DNA from: an uncultured Bacteroidota bacterium | GTDB lineage: Bacteria > Bacteroidota > Bacteroidia > Flavobacteriales > Schleiferiaceae | NCBI GenBank assembly: GCA_913056475.1 | Contig: CAJXMS010000003.1 | Location: 1 to 22,115, forward strand | DNA length: 22,115 bases | Reading direction: 5' to 3' | In this document: piece after piece, positions 1 to 7,875 of the stretch | How positions within the stretch are numbered: position 1 is the first letter of the stretch | How the letters are laid out: the number at the start of each line of letters is the position of its first letter | Program-made: the position numbers and the translations under genes | The notes under the pieces: model-generated | The model's database searches: none | The model's input: the letters and a program-made list of their open reading frames with translations, nothing else | What the model was told of the DNA's origin: nothing

Positions 1-22
1 TCGAAAAGGCCGGAATTGGTTG

Positions 23-39
23 TGCCCGCATAGCGGGCA
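23..39. other. Perfect inverted repeat downstream of mnmG
   Basis: A 7-bp perfect stem (TGCCCGC / GCGGGCA) surrounds a 3-nt loop, 34 bp beyond the mnmG stop codon. It could act as a transcript-end hairpin for the minus-strand unit. No T-run follows on either strand, so it is not a convincing intrinsic terminator. Confidence 0.35.
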
Positions 40-56
40 AGCTTCTAATTTATTCA

Positions 57-72
57 TGTTTCACGTGAAACT
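57..72. other. parS-like ParB-binding site 1
   Basis: The 16 bases read TGTTTCACGTGAAACT and match the bacterial parS consensus TGTTNCACGTGAAACA at 15 of 16 positions. Only the last base differs, and the central CACGTG palindrome is intact. The site lies immediately downstream of the mnmG stop codon. A second copy lies 1.9 kb away at the other end of the same gene, which makes chance unlikely. In many bacteria ParB binds such sites near the replication origin and spreads along the DNA to drive chromosome segregation. No parA or parB gene is in the window. Confidence 0.75.
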
Positions 73-1944
73 TTAACGGCCCATGTAAACCAAAAGTACA
101 CTAATATCGGCCGGGCTCACCCCGCTGACTTTCTTAGCCTGGGCTATATTTTCCGGTTTGACCGACGCTAACTTTTCTCTTGCCTCATAACTCATACTCG
201 CCAGCCGGGAATAATCCATATCGTTGGGGATCTTCACCTCCTCCAGGCGGTTTAGCTTAGCCGCATTTTCCTTCTCGCGTTCTACATAGCCCGCATATTT
301 ACGGCGAATTTCCACGGCCTCCCCCTCTTCGCGGCTTAGGCCATTCGCGCTCATCCAGTCATTAAGCTCTGCTACTTCCCTCAGATCGTCCAGGTTTACC
401 TGGGGACGGTCGAGTAACTTACCCAGGCTTTGTTTTTCCTTAATTGGACTCGATCCTTTTGATTTAAGTAGGTCGTTAATGCTGGCCGGTGCCACTTTAA
501 TATCCTGCAAAGCCTGGTTCAGATCGGCAATCCTTTTGTACTTACTTTGACAACGGTCTAGCTGCTCTTTTTCTACCAATCCCAGCTGATGGCCAATCGG
601 TGTAAGGCGCTCGTCCGCATTATCCTGTCTCAGTAGAATTCGATATTCTGCGCGGGACGTAAACATACGGTACGGCTCTTCCGTACCCTTGGTAATTAAG
701 TCGTTGATCAACACCCCAATATACGCCTCGTCCCGATTAAGCACCACCGGAGCTTCGCCCTTTATACTTTGCACGGCGTTAATGCCAGCCAATAAACCCT
801 GGCAGGCAGCTTCTTCGTAACCCGTAGTGCCATTTATCTGGCCGGCCAAGTAAAGGCCCTCCAATAATTTGGTCTCCAGGGAGGCTTTTATTTGGGTTGG
901 CGGAAAATAATCGTACTCAATGGCATAGCCCGGCCGAAAAAGCTTGGCGCTTTCGAAGCCCCTGATCTTCCGAATGGCCTCTACCTGAATTTCTGCAGGG
1001 AGACTGGTGCTAAAGCCATTTACATAAACCTCCACCGTGTCCCAACCCTCAGGTTCCACAAAAATTTGATGAGAATCTTTATCCGCAAATCGATAGATTT
1101 TATCTTCCACACTAGGACAATAGCGGGGCCCCGTGCTTTCAATTGCTCCGTTGAACATAGGACTGCGGTCAAAACCCGTTTTCAGAATCTCGTGCACCGA
1201 AGGATTGGTGGCACTTAGGTAGCAACTACGCTGGGTGGTCAGCGGATTGGTACTGGGTCGAAAGGAGAATGTTCCGGGTGCTTCGTCCCCCTTCTGTTCT
1301 TCCATAAGATCATAATTGAGGCTTCGACCATCTACCCGTGGCGGAGTACCCGTCTTCATCCGCCCCGCTTCAAAACCTAACTCTACCAGGCGCTCCGTAA
1401 TTCCCATCGAGGCGCGCTCACCGGAGCGGCCCCCACCGAAGTTTTTCTCGCCAATATGTATCAGCCCGTTAAGGAAGGTCCCGTTGGTTAGGATCACACG
1501 GCGCGCATGGATATAGTTGCCCATGCCGGTCACTACCCCGGTGACCTTTCCTTTTTCCACCAATAGGTCTACCACCATATCCTGGAAAAAGTCCAGCCCC
1601 TCGGTACGCTCGAGGGCCAAACGCCACTCCTCGGCAAAACGCATGCGATCGGATTGAGCCCGCGGGCTCCACATCGCGGGCCCTTTACTGCGATTCAACA
1701 TTCGGAACTGAATAGCGGTTTTATCGGCAATAACGGCAGACAGCCCCCCCAATGCATCGATTTCTCTCAAAATCTGCCCTTTGGCAATTCCTCCCATGGC
1801 GGGATTACAGCTCATTTGAGCAATGTTTTGCAGGTTCATGGTCACCAACAGAGTAGAGGCCCCCATCTTGGCCGCGGCGTGCGCCGCTTCCGCTCCTGCG
1901 TGGCCGCCCCCTACCACAAGTACGTCATACTTCTGATCAATCAT
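73..1944 (-). CDS. mnmG: tRNA uridine-5-carboxymethylaminomethyl modification enzyme MnmG (GidA)
   Basis: MnmG is the FAD-dependent partner of MnmE. Together they install the cmnm5/nm5 group on wobble U34 of certain tRNAs, using methylenetetrahydrofolate and NADH in the cytoplasm. The 623-residue product has the family's usual length. It shows the N-terminal Rossmann FAD motif (VVGGGHAGAEAA, about residues 10-21), the SCNPAMGG segment near residue 45, the KTGTPPR motif, the GYEEAACQGLLAGINA flavin-contact region, and a C-terminal helical domain ending in VSGVSPADISVLLVYM. The ATG at 1944 begins a standard N-terminus (MIDQKYDVLVVGGG). It is the last gene after DUF4175 and ybeY, with a 39-bp gap to ybeY. 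One parS-like site sits in that gap and another just beyond the stop codon. mnmG (gidA) often lies near chromosome origins. The identification is secure. Confidence 0.98.
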   Translation of the reverse strand: MIDQKYDVLVVGGGHAGAEAAHAAAKMGASTLLVTMNLQNIAQMSCNPAMGGIAKGQILREIDALGGLSAVIADKTAIQFRMLNRSKGPAMWSPRAQSDRMRFAEEWRLALERTEGLDFFQDMVVDLLVEKGKVTGVVTGMGNYIHARRVILTNGTFLNGLIHIGEKNFGGGRSGERASMGITERLVELGFEAGRMKTGTPPRVDGRSLNYDLMEEQKGDEAPGTFSFRPSTNPLTTQRSCYLSATNPSVHEILKTGFDRSPMFNGAIESTGPRYCPSVEDKIYRFADKDSHQIFVEPEGWDTVEVYVNGFSTSLPAEIQVEAIRKIRGFESAKLFRPGYAIEYDYFPPTQIKASLETKLLEGLYLAGQINGTTGYEEAACQGLLAGINAVQSIKGEAPVVLNRDEAYIGVLINDLITKGTEEPYRMFTSRAEYRILLRQDNADERLTPIGHQLGLVEKEQLDRCQSKYKRIADLNQALQDIKVAPASINDLLKSKGSSPIKEKQSLGKLLDRPQVNLDDLREVAELNDWMSANGLSREEGEAVEIRRKYAGYVEREKENAAKLNRLEEVKIPNDMDYSRLASMSYEAREKLASVKPENIAQAKKVSGVSPADISVLLVYMGR

Positions 1945-1950
1945 AAAAAA

Positions 1951-1966
1951 GGTTTCACGTGGAACA
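1951..1966. other. parS-like ParB-binding site 2
   Basis: The bases GGTTTCACGTGGAACA read TGTTCCACGTGAAACC on the minus strand. This matches TGTTNCACGTGAAACA at 15 of 16 positions, and C at the N position is a recognised variant. The site lies 7 bp upstream of the mnmG start codon, in the short ybeY-mnmG gap. ParB bound here could affect mnmG expression as well as nucleate the partition complex; that is inference. Confidence 0.7.
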
Positions 1967-1983
1967 ATCCTTAAGGTGTTGGT

Positions 1984-2403
1984 CTACAAATTTTTGGCGT
2001 GCAAAACTAAGCAATAATCCTCAGCTGCTCGCATCTCCTGCTTTTGGGCCGCTGTTTGATCGTTGAACCCTAGGCAATGGAGCAAGCCGTGGGCCATTAC
2101 CCTCGCGGCTTCCTGCTCTAAAGGAAGCCCCCGAGCGCGGGCCTGTTCTTCTACACGCTCATAACCAATCAGACATTCTGCCACCACCCGCTTGCCTTCG
2201 GCATATGGAAAGGTGATCACATCCGTCGGGTAGTTATGCCCTAAGTGTTTGCTGTTCGCTATCTCGATCTCCTGGTTGGTCAAGAATTGATAGTGAAGCT
2301 GCGCTATCCTTCCGCCCCAAGTTGATGCACAAGCATGAAGCCACTCTTTATGAGATACGTCAAAAAAGCCCCAGCTCCGGGGCACTTGGCTGAATTCGAT
2401 CAC
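1984..2403 (-). CDS. ybeY: rRNA maturation endoribonuclease YbeY
   Basis: YbeY is a small zinc-dependent endoribonuclease used in 16S rRNA 3'-end maturation and ribosome quality control. The 139-residue product is of normal length. It carries the family signature PTDVITFPY (about residues 78-86) and the metal-binding stretch HGLLHCLGFND near residues 108-118. The usual motif is H-x3-H-x5-H. Here the third ligand position is Asp, as in HxxxHxxxxxD. I recall this Asp variant from other Bacteroidota, so it is probably lineage-specific rather than inactivating. The start overlaps the end of the upstream DUF4175 gene by 4 bp (ATGA), so translational coupling is likely. The downstream neighbour mnmG also acts on RNA. 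Confidence 0.95.
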   Translation of the reverse strand: MIEFSQVPRSWGFFDVSHKEWLHACASTWGGRIAQLHYQFLTNQEIEIANSKHLGHNYPTDVITFPYAEGKRVVAECLIGYERVEEQARARGLPLEQEAARVMAHGLLHCLGFNDQTAAQKQEMRAAEDYCLVLHAKNL

Positions 2404-5400
2404 GGCGTATATATTCTCTCTTTATAAAAGCGGGATAGGTCAAGCGGGACGCTCCTTATAAGCTCCTCCCCCGCTTTTTCTTCTCTTAGCCCTTTGAACC
2501 ACGCCGGTGCATCTGCTTGAACCATATCTTCCGCCTTTTCCGCTTCCCTTTGTTCCTTCTTTTTACGTTTGAGCTCTGCCTTTTCACTTTCCAATAGGCG
2601 CGTCTTAATTTCTTGGAGGCGTTCCCGATAATTGCTTTTTCGCCCTTGCGCTAAGTCCTGTTCCACTTCTTCCATTTCCTCCGCCGCTTTTTGCAGATCC
2701 CCTTTCCGGCCCTTCCCTTTTGCCTTTTCTGCCATTTCCTTTAAGGTCTTCCGCAGTTTTTCTTGCTCACTCAGAATCCTGACCAACTCTTTTCCGCCCA
2801 ATCCGCTTTTTCCCTTTTTTCCGCCTTTCTTTTGCCCCTGCTGAAGCCGCTGAATCTTTTTACCCATTTGATCGAGCTTCTGGCCCATCCCGGGCTTGGG
2901 CTTTTGACCACCTGATTTTTGGCAGTTTTGTTTTCCGGGTTTCTGCATAGCCATCATGCTCATCATTTGCTGCATACTTTCATCTAAAAGCAAAGCGAGC
3001 TCGTTGGCCGCCATCATGGAAAAGCGGTGTTCATTGGCCGCTTTATTTCGCTGCGTCTCTTGCAGTGCCGCCTGGGCCTCTTTTAAATTGCCCTTCATTT
3101 TTTGCAATTCCTTAAATACCTTTTCCTCAACTTGCGGCGCTCGTTCCGCCAGCATCGTTAGGCTATCTTCTATCACGCGCGCCCCCTGTGCGAGCCGTTC
3201 TTGTTCTTTTAAAAGCGCCCGGTACCGGGGGTCTCCCTTTTCCAAATTTCTTATCTCTTTGCCGGCGCCTTCTACCCCCTCCGAATAAACTTCTAAATTG
3301 GCCAAGATGCGCCGTAAACTTTTCATGTTGGTCTCCAGGCCACTCTGTTGCATTTTCGATAAGGCACTTTGCATATCATCGCTTAGCTCTTGCAAGTTTT
3401 CCCCCGCCTTTTCTTGCGCGGGATTGGCCTCTTGGGGTTTTCCCTTTTGCAGCTTTTCCATGCCCTCCTTCATTTGCTCTTCTGCCTGTTCGCTCTTCTC
3501 ATTGGCGCCGGATTCCTCCATCGCTTGCGAAAATGAATCCTCTTTCTTTTGGAGCTCTTGCATCTTTTCCAAAGCCTTCCGGGCTTTCTCCATTTGTTCC
3601 TGCTGCGATGGCCGCTCTTGCTCACTACTTTTTTTGCTCAGGGCTTCTTGTTTTTCCCCCAGTTTCTTCAGCTCCTGTGCTGTCTTCAAAATATCCCTTT
3701 GACGTTTAAGGTCTTCCATTACCTTTTCCAGACGTTCTTCTTGGCGCAGCCTTTGCTTATTTTCTTTTTGCAGCTCTTGCAATTTCTTTTCAAGCTTATC
3801 CTTATCTAGTTGCTCCGAGAGCTTTTTTATTTCCTCTTTGAGCTCTTCCATCTTTTTCTCCTGTTCGGTAAGCTCCTGGAGGCGCTTTTCGTAGGCGTCG
3901 GCCGAGTCGCTCTCCCTCTTGGTGGCCTTTTCGACCTGCGCTCTTAATTCCTTCTTGGCCTTCTGGGTGTTTTCCATCTGCCGCAACAAATCCTTTAACT
4001 TCTGTTGCTCTTTCCAACCCAATTGATCGTCTATCATCAATTCTTCCCGCAATTTCTCCGCGGCCTGATCCATTTCCTGACGCTCTTGCTTAAGCGCCCG
4101 CGTACTTTCCCGGGCGTTTCTGTAGGCTTGCTCCCGGCGGGCTTCTCTCTGGTCTTCAGTCAATTGTTTAATAAAAAAGCCTTTGCTGCGACTCATTTTG
4201 GGGCCGTTGATGCCATCATTATCATATACCATGAAGTAGACCTCCACTTCGCCTTTGAGCCCCTCCAGGAGTTCCTCCAGCGAAGTCATACTGGTCCACT
4301 TCCCCCGGTCCGATAAACCCAAGGAAAGTCGTTTCGTGGAGTCCCGCCCTCTTACTACCCGCTGTACGGCACTAATCCCATAATCATCCTGATAACTCAG
4401 GCTTTGTAAGAGCAAGTTATCCTGACCACTACTATCCAGCTCCAATCTGGCCTTTACCTCCGGGGCTTGATCTTTCTGCACCGAGATTTGCCCTTGCGGA
4501 GCTAGCCAAATTCGCTGATATTCATTCTCCAGTCCCAGGCGATAAGTAAGCGGTTTTAAAATATTAGAATCCAATTTACCTCGTTCAAAGGGCACTTTCT
4601 GGCCCCCCGTTTTCATAAAGGCAAAGGAATTCGCGTGGGTTCCTACTTCCCAGCGAATACGGCTCCCTTCGGGCACCTGAATTTGCGGTTTAAACGGAAG
4701 CACTTTTGGCCGAAGGCCCGTGTACGAAGGAGGCAGGACTTCCAGCCGTAAACCATCGAAACTGGGGCGCTCGAAAACCCTAAGCTGATAAGCCTCACTG
4801 CCATAAGGACCTGCCTGAAACCGAAACTGCCGATCCCTCTTTACGCCGGGTAGGTTGGCGGTAAAGCGCCCATCGCCTTTGTGTATCATGCGGTATGATT
4901 GCCCCTCACTTTTGAGGTCCACTGCCGCCGGAAACTGCTCGCCCTCTATTTGCAGCTTCACTTTAAAATTTTCTCCTCTCGCCACTTGAAGCGAGTCATT
5001 TTGGAGCACAAAGCGAAAAGGGGCCGGCGGCAGGAAGGCCTGATCATAAGCTACTATTCTTTCGCCACCGTCGAGCCATGTTCGCGTAGCTGGCCCGGCC
5101 AATAAGACCAAAAATACCGCCGTAGGCGCCACCAGTATAGGCCACAAGCGATAAGTAGCCCGCCAATTAATAGCCTGACCAAAGCGCAAAGGTTGCAAAC
5201 GGGCAATGGCCTGATCCAATGCCGCACGGTACAAACCCCTCTGGCCAGCTTCTCTAAACTGCAAGGCCGCCAGCAAGGGGTCATCTGCCCCGGGATATTT
5301 ACGGGCAATCATCTCCGCTATGCTGCGGTCCGTAAGCGGACGCCACCAGCCTAGCCAGCGGCCTAGCGGCCAAATGAGATAACGCCCTAAAAGAAAAACC

Positions 5401-5591
5401 GAAGTAGCTACTATGGCCCAGAAAATCCAAAAACGAATAGCTGGGGTGAAGCGCCCCACCGACTCCAGAGCGATGGCAAAGAGCACCACCATAAGGGTGA
5501 TGCCCAAAAAACGGATCAATCCCTTAATCAACTCATTTCCGAAGTAGGCTCGCTTAAAAGCGGCCACTTTTTCTTCTATAATACTCATCAT
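2400..5591 (-). CDS. DUF4175 family membrane-anchored coiled-coil protein
   Basis: A 1063-residue protein of the DUF4175 type found in Bacteroidota; its function is unknown. Residues about 22-46 and 52-77 form two hydrophobic segments and a third lies at about 148-168, so the N-terminus should sit in the inner membrane. Residues about 190-470 look beta-rich and non-repetitive, with phrases such as EVLPPSYTGL, and are probably extracytoplasmic. From about residue 480 to 1040 the chain is an extreme Lys/Glu/Gln-rich charged region with long predicted coiled coils and Met/Gln/Gly/Lys-rich low-complexity stretches. It is the first gene of a unit with ybeY (4-bp overlap) and mnmG. A TACCTTTG promoter candidate lies 44 bp upstream of its start. 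Two consecutive ATG codons open the frame. The family call is fairly secure; no role should be assumed. Confidence 0.88.
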   Translation of the reverse strand: MMSIIEEKVAAFKRAYFGNELIKGLIRFLGITLMVVLFAIALESVGRFTPAIRFWIFWAIVATSVFLLGRYLIWPLGRWLGWWRPLTDRSIAEMIARKYPGADDPLLAALQFREAGQRGLYRAALDQAIARLQPLRFGQAINWRATYRLWPILVAPTAVFLVLLAGPATRTWLDGGERIVAYDQAFLPPAPFRFVLQNDSLQVARGENFKVKLQIEGEQFPAAVDLKSEGQSYRMIHKGDGRFTANLPGVKRDRQFRFQAGPYGSEAYQLRVFERPSFDGLRLEVLPPSYTGLRPKVLPFKPQIQVPEGSRIRWEVGTHANSFAFMKTGGQKVPFERGKLDSNILKPLTYRLGLENEYQRIWLAPQGQISVQKDQAPEVKARLELDSSGQDNLLLQSLSYQDDYGISAVQRVVRGRDSTKRLSLGLSDRGKWTSMTSLEELLEGLKGEVEVYFMVYDNDGINGPKMSRSKGFFIKQLTEDQREARREQAYRNARESTRALKQERQEMDQAAEKLREELMIDDQLGWKEQQKLKDLLRQMENTQKAKKELRAQVEKATKRESDSADAYEKRLQELTEQEKKMEELKEEIKKLSEQLDKDKLEKKLQELQKENKQRLRQEERLEKVMEDLKRQRDILKTAQELKKLGEKQEALSKKSSEQERPSQQEQMEKARKALEKMQELQKKEDSFSQAMEESGANEKSEQAEEQMKEGMEKLQKGKPQEANPAQEKAGENLQELSDDMQSALSKMQQSGLETNMKSLRRILANLEVYSEGVEGAGKEIRNLEKGDPRYRALLKEQERLAQGARVIEDSLTMLAERAPQVEEKVFKELQKMKGNLKEAQAALQETQRNKAANEHRFSMMAANELALLLDESMQQMMSMMAMQKPGKQNCQKSGGQKPKPGMGQKLDQMGKKIQRLQQGQKKGGKKGKSGLGGKELVRILSEQEKLRKTLKEMAEKAKGKGRKGDLQKAAEEMEEVEQDLAQGRKSNYRERLQEIKTRLLESEKAELKRKKKEQREAEKAEDMVQADAPAWFKGLREEKAGEELIRSVPLDLSRFYKERIYTP

Positions 5592-5634
5592 TACGCGCTT
5601 CTACACTATTCCCCTCTCTACGGGAAACTTAGTT

Positions 5635-5642
5635 CAAAGGTA
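5635..5642 (-). promoter_or_regulatory. Candidate Bacteroidota -7 element for the DUF4175-ybeY-mnmG unit
   Basis: The minus strand reads TACCTTTG, an exact match to TAnnTTTG, 44 bp upstream of the DUF4175 start. No clear TTG -33 element is visible at the expected distance, so the call rests on the -7 box and its position. Confidence 0.45.
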
Positions 5643-5746
5643 CGAAGCTTTGTTTCCTGTCCAGCCCATCCTACCAGGGGACCGCCCCACCTGCTTTTCC
5701 CGCATATATCTAATGGCCTGGGGCAGGTCCGTGCCACCGCTCCTCT

Positions 5747-5754
5747 TATCTTTG
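5747..5754 (+). promoter_or_regulatory. Candidate Bacteroidota -7 element for gltX-folB
   Basis: TATCTTTG matches TAnnTTTG exactly, 28 bp upstream of the chosen gltX ATG. The same extended sequence TATCTTTGCCG recurs in front of the tRNA-Cys gene at 7685. No TTG -33 box is obvious. A promoter here also argues against the upstream in-frame ATG at 5650 being the real gltX start. Confidence 0.5.
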
Positions 5755-5781
5755 CCGTTTCTTAAACGCAGCGCACACAAT

Positions 5782-7320
5782 ATGTCAGCACAGGCCGTAA
5801 GAGTACGATTTGCCCCCAGTCCCACGGGCCCCCTCCACATGGGAGGGGTACGCACCGCCCTCTACAACTACCTATTCGCCAGGAAGCATCAGGGAAGCTT
5901 CGTTTTACGGATAGAAGATACCGATCAAACCCGCTATGTTCCCGGAGCAGAGGAATATATCCAGGAAGCCCTAAGCTGGTGCGGCATAGCCCCGGATGAA
6001 GGCCCCCAAAAGGGGGGCGATTACGGCCCTTACCGCCAGAGCGAGCGCAAGCACCTCTACCGCCAATACGCCGATCAGCTAGTAGAAGCGGGCTACGCCT
6101 ATTATGCCTTTGATACCAGCGAAGAATTGGAAGAAATGCGCAGCATGGCCAAAAAGGCCGGCACGCCTAATTGGCAGTACAACCACGTGACCCGGGGGCG
6201 CATGAAGAACTCGCTAACCCTTGCCGCCTCCGACACCGAAAAGCGAATAAACGATGGCGACCCTTACGTAATCCGCATAAAATTGCCGCGCAATGAGGAA
6301 GTCAAGTTTTACGACATCGTGCGTGGTTGGGTGCGCGTAAACACCAATAACATGGACGATAAAGTCCTCTTCAAGGGAGACGGGATGCCTACTTACCACC
6401 TGGCTAATATTGTAGATGACCACTTGATGGGCATCACCCATGTCATTCGCGGAGAGGAATGGTTGCCTTCCGCCCCCTTACATATCATGCTTTACCGCTA
6501 CTTAGGCTGGGAAGAAAGCCGGCCATCCATGGCCCACCTCCCGCTATTACTCAAGCCCGATGGCAATGGAAAACTCAGCAAAAGGGACGGCGACCGCCTG
6601 GGCTTCCCGGTCTTTCCCTTAGAGTGGAAAACCCCGGCCAATGACGAAGTTTTTTCCGGCTATCGCGAGCAGGGATATCTCCCGGAGGCCTTCCTTAATA
6701 TGCTGGCCTTCCTGGGATGGAACCCGGGCACCGAACAAGAAATATTTTCCAAGCAAGAACTCATCGACGCCTTTAGCCTCGAGAAAGTAAATAAAGCCGG
6801 CGCTCGTTACGACCACGACAAAACCCGTTGGTTTAACCAGCAATATCTCCGCCAGCAGCCCCTCCCTGTGCTCGCGGATCAGCTCCGCCAGGAGGCGCAG
6901 TCACAAGGATACGACCTAACGGAACAGAAAGCTCAGCAAATGACCGAACTGCTTTTGGACCGCGCCGTATTCCCGTCCGATCTTCTCAAGGAAGGCCAGT
7001 TCCTCCTTGAGCCCCCTGAAACCTATGACGAAAAAACCACCCGTAAAAAATGGAATTCCCAGGCGCGGCAACACATTGAAAACCTTCGGGAACGGTTTGC
7101 CCAACTCGACGCCTTCGAGGCCTCTTTACTGGAGGAGCGCTTCAAAACTTATCTCCAAGAGCAAGAAACCGGTTTTGGCAAAGTGGGACCTGGTTTGCGC
7201 CTGGCGCTTACCGGTAAAGGCATGGGCCCCTCCCTCTTCGCCATAATGGCTATCCTGGGCAAGCCCGAAACCCTCGCCCGCCTGGATAAAGCCCTGGAAA
7301 AGCTCCCTGCCCATGGATAG
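5782..7320 (+). CDS. gltX: Glutamate--tRNA ligase
   Basis: Charges tRNA-Glu with glutamate using ATP. It is a class I aminoacyl-tRNA synthetase of the cytoplasm. The chosen start gives 512 residues, typical for Bacteroidota. Motifs are the HIGH-type signature in FAPSPTGPLHMGG (HMGG at residues 19-22), the tRNA-acceptor contact region GEEWLPSAPLHI, and the KMSKS-type loop KLSKR (264-268) followed by the LGFPVFPLEW stretch. The open frame extends upstream to an ATG at 5650. That extension is unlike the family, and a TATCTTTG promoter candidate lies inside it, so 5782 (MSAQAVRVRFAPSP) is preferred. The last codons overlap folB by 8 bp, which suggests co-transcription. The function is secure; the start is well supported. 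Confidence 0.97.
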   Translation: MSAQAVRVRFAPSPTGPLHMGGVRTALYNYLFARKHQGSFVLRIEDTDQTRYVPGAEEYIQEALSWCGIAPDEGPQKGGDYGPYRQSERKHLYRQYADQLVEAGYAYYAFDTSEELEEMRSMAKKAGTPNWQYNHVTRGRMKNSLTLAASDTEKRINDGDPYVIRIKLPRNEEVKFYDIVRGWVRVNTNNMDDKVLFKGDGMPTYHLANIVDDHLMGITHVIRGEEWLPSAPLHIMLYRYLGWEESRPSMAHLPLLLKPDGNGKLSKRDGDRLGFPVFPLEWKTPANDEVFSGYREQGYLPEAFLNMLAFLGWNPGTEQEIFSKQELIDAFSLEKVNKAGARYDHDKTRWFNQQYLRQQPLPVLADQLRQEAQSQGYDLTEQKAQQMTELLLDRAVFPSDLLKEGQFLLEPPETYDEKTTRKKWNSQARQHIENLRERFAQLDAFEASLLEERFKTYLQEQETGFGKVGPGLRLALTGKGMGPSLFAIMAILGKPETLARLDKALEKLPAHG

Positions 7321-7669
7321 AATAGATGTGGAAGGTATCCGGCTTTACGGATTCCACGGTTGCCTGGATGAAGAAGGAAAAATCGGTACCGAATATCACG
7401 CTGAAGTGAGCGTCTGGGCCGACCTTTCCGAGCCGGCGCAAACCGATAAACTGAGCCAAACGGTAGACTACGTAACCATCAATGCCATTGTGGAAAAGGA
7501 GGTTTCGCAGCGCTCCAAGCTCATAGAAACGGTGGTCAGGCGTATCCTCGATCATATCCTTGGGGCCCTCCCGCAAGTACAAACCGCCCGGGTAAAATTG
7601 TCCAAATGCTATCCACCCATTAACGGAGATGTGGACCGGGTAAGCGTTACCATGGAACGCAGCCGCTAA
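7313..7669 (+). CDS. folB: Dihydroneopterin aldolase FolB
   Basis: FolB cleaves 7,8-dihydroneopterin to 6-hydroxymethyl-7,8-dihydropterin and glycolaldehyde in tetrahydrofolate synthesis. The 118-residue length is normal. Visible signatures are the N-terminal IRLYGFHGCLDEE (residues 9-21, including the YGFHG turn and the acidic residues near the pterin site), VDYVTI around residue 50 with the active-site Tyr, and the C-terminal KLSKCYPPINGDVDRVSV containing the conserved Lys. The ATG lies inside the end of gltX (8-bp overlap), so it is probably translationally coupled to gltX. The next gene is tRNA-Cys, with its own promoter candidate. Confidence 0.95.
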   Translation: MDRIDVEGIRLYGFHGCLDEEGKIGTEYHAEVSVWADLSEPAQTDKLSQTVDYVTINAIVEKEVSQRSKLIETVVRRILDHILGALPQVQTARVKLSKCYPPINGDVDRVSVTMERSR

Positions 7670-7684
7670 TCAAGGTCCATTTCC

Positions 7685-7692
7685 TATCTTTG
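7685..7692 (+). promoter_or_regulatory. Candidate Bacteroidota -7 element for tRNA-Cys
   Basis: TATCTTTG matches TAnnTTTG exactly, 12 bp upstream of the mature tRNA 5' end and just after the folB stop. The extended form TATCTTTGCCG is identical to the one upstream of gltX. No -33 TTG is apparent. Confidence 0.5.
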
Positions 7693-7704
7693 CCGCTCTT
7701 ACAT

Positions 7705-7775
7705 GGTCCCGTGGCCGAGTGGCTAGGCGGAGGTCTGCAAAACCTTTCACAGCGGTTCGAATCCGCTCGGGACCT
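7705..7775 (+). tRNA. tRNA-Cys (anticodon GCA)
   Basis: A complete cloverleaf of 71 nt can be folded. The acceptor stem is GGTCCCG/CGGGACC, the D-stem GCC/GGC, and the anticodon stem GAGGT/ACCTT with loop CTGCAAA (anticodon GCA at 7737-7739). The T-arm is AGCGG-TTCGAAT-CCGCT. The discriminator base is T (U73), the identity base for cysteine tRNAs. The 3' CCA is not encoded. An intrinsic terminator follows 15 bp downstream. Confidence 0.97.
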
Positions 7776-7790
7776 CAGCTCCACTAACAA

Positions 7791-7817
7791 AAGCTTGCCG
7801 CCGGGCAGGCTTTTTTT
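7791..7817 (+). terminator. Intrinsic terminator after tRNA-Cys
   Basis: A 9-bp stem (AAGCTTGCC / GGCAGGCTT, one G-U pair) with a GCCG tetraloop runs directly into seven T residues. It is placed to end the tRNA-Cys transcript, and read-through from gltX-folB, before the M23 peptidase gene. Confidence 0.9.
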
Positions 7818-7824
7818 ATGAGCG

Positions 7825-7843
7825 GGCCCTCCGGGCCAAATGT
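7825..7843. repeat. Short hairpin repeat, copy 1 (GGCC..TCC..GGCC-AAATGT)
   Basis: GGCCCTCCGGGCCAAATGT closely matches an 18-nt sequence at 21515-21532 (GGCCTCCCGGCCAAATGT), with one extra base and small changes in the loop. Both copies can form a GGCC/GGCC mini-hairpin followed by AAATGT. Both lie in non-coding DNA just after a gene or terminator. It may be a dispersed genomic repeat or a processed-RNA signal; the function is unknown. Confidence 0.4.
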
Positions 7844-7875
7844 ATTAGCGCTAGGCATAATCCCTCCCCCGGTAT

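Noticed and set aside
3188..3709. Plus-strand ORFs opposite the DUF4175 coiled-coil region
   Set aside because: They are Pro/Ser/Phe/Cys-rich complements of Lys/Glu/Gln codons and typical shadow frames.
5650..5781. 44-codon N-terminal extension of gltX from an upstream ATG
   Set aside because: It is unlike any GltX N-terminus and contains the TATCTTTG promoter candidate; the MSAQAVRVRFAPSP start at 5782 fits the family.
6184..6189. Other CACGTG cores (6184, 10699, 20435) as extra parS sites
   Set aside because: The flanking bases mismatch the parS arms at many positions and all three lie inside coding sequence.
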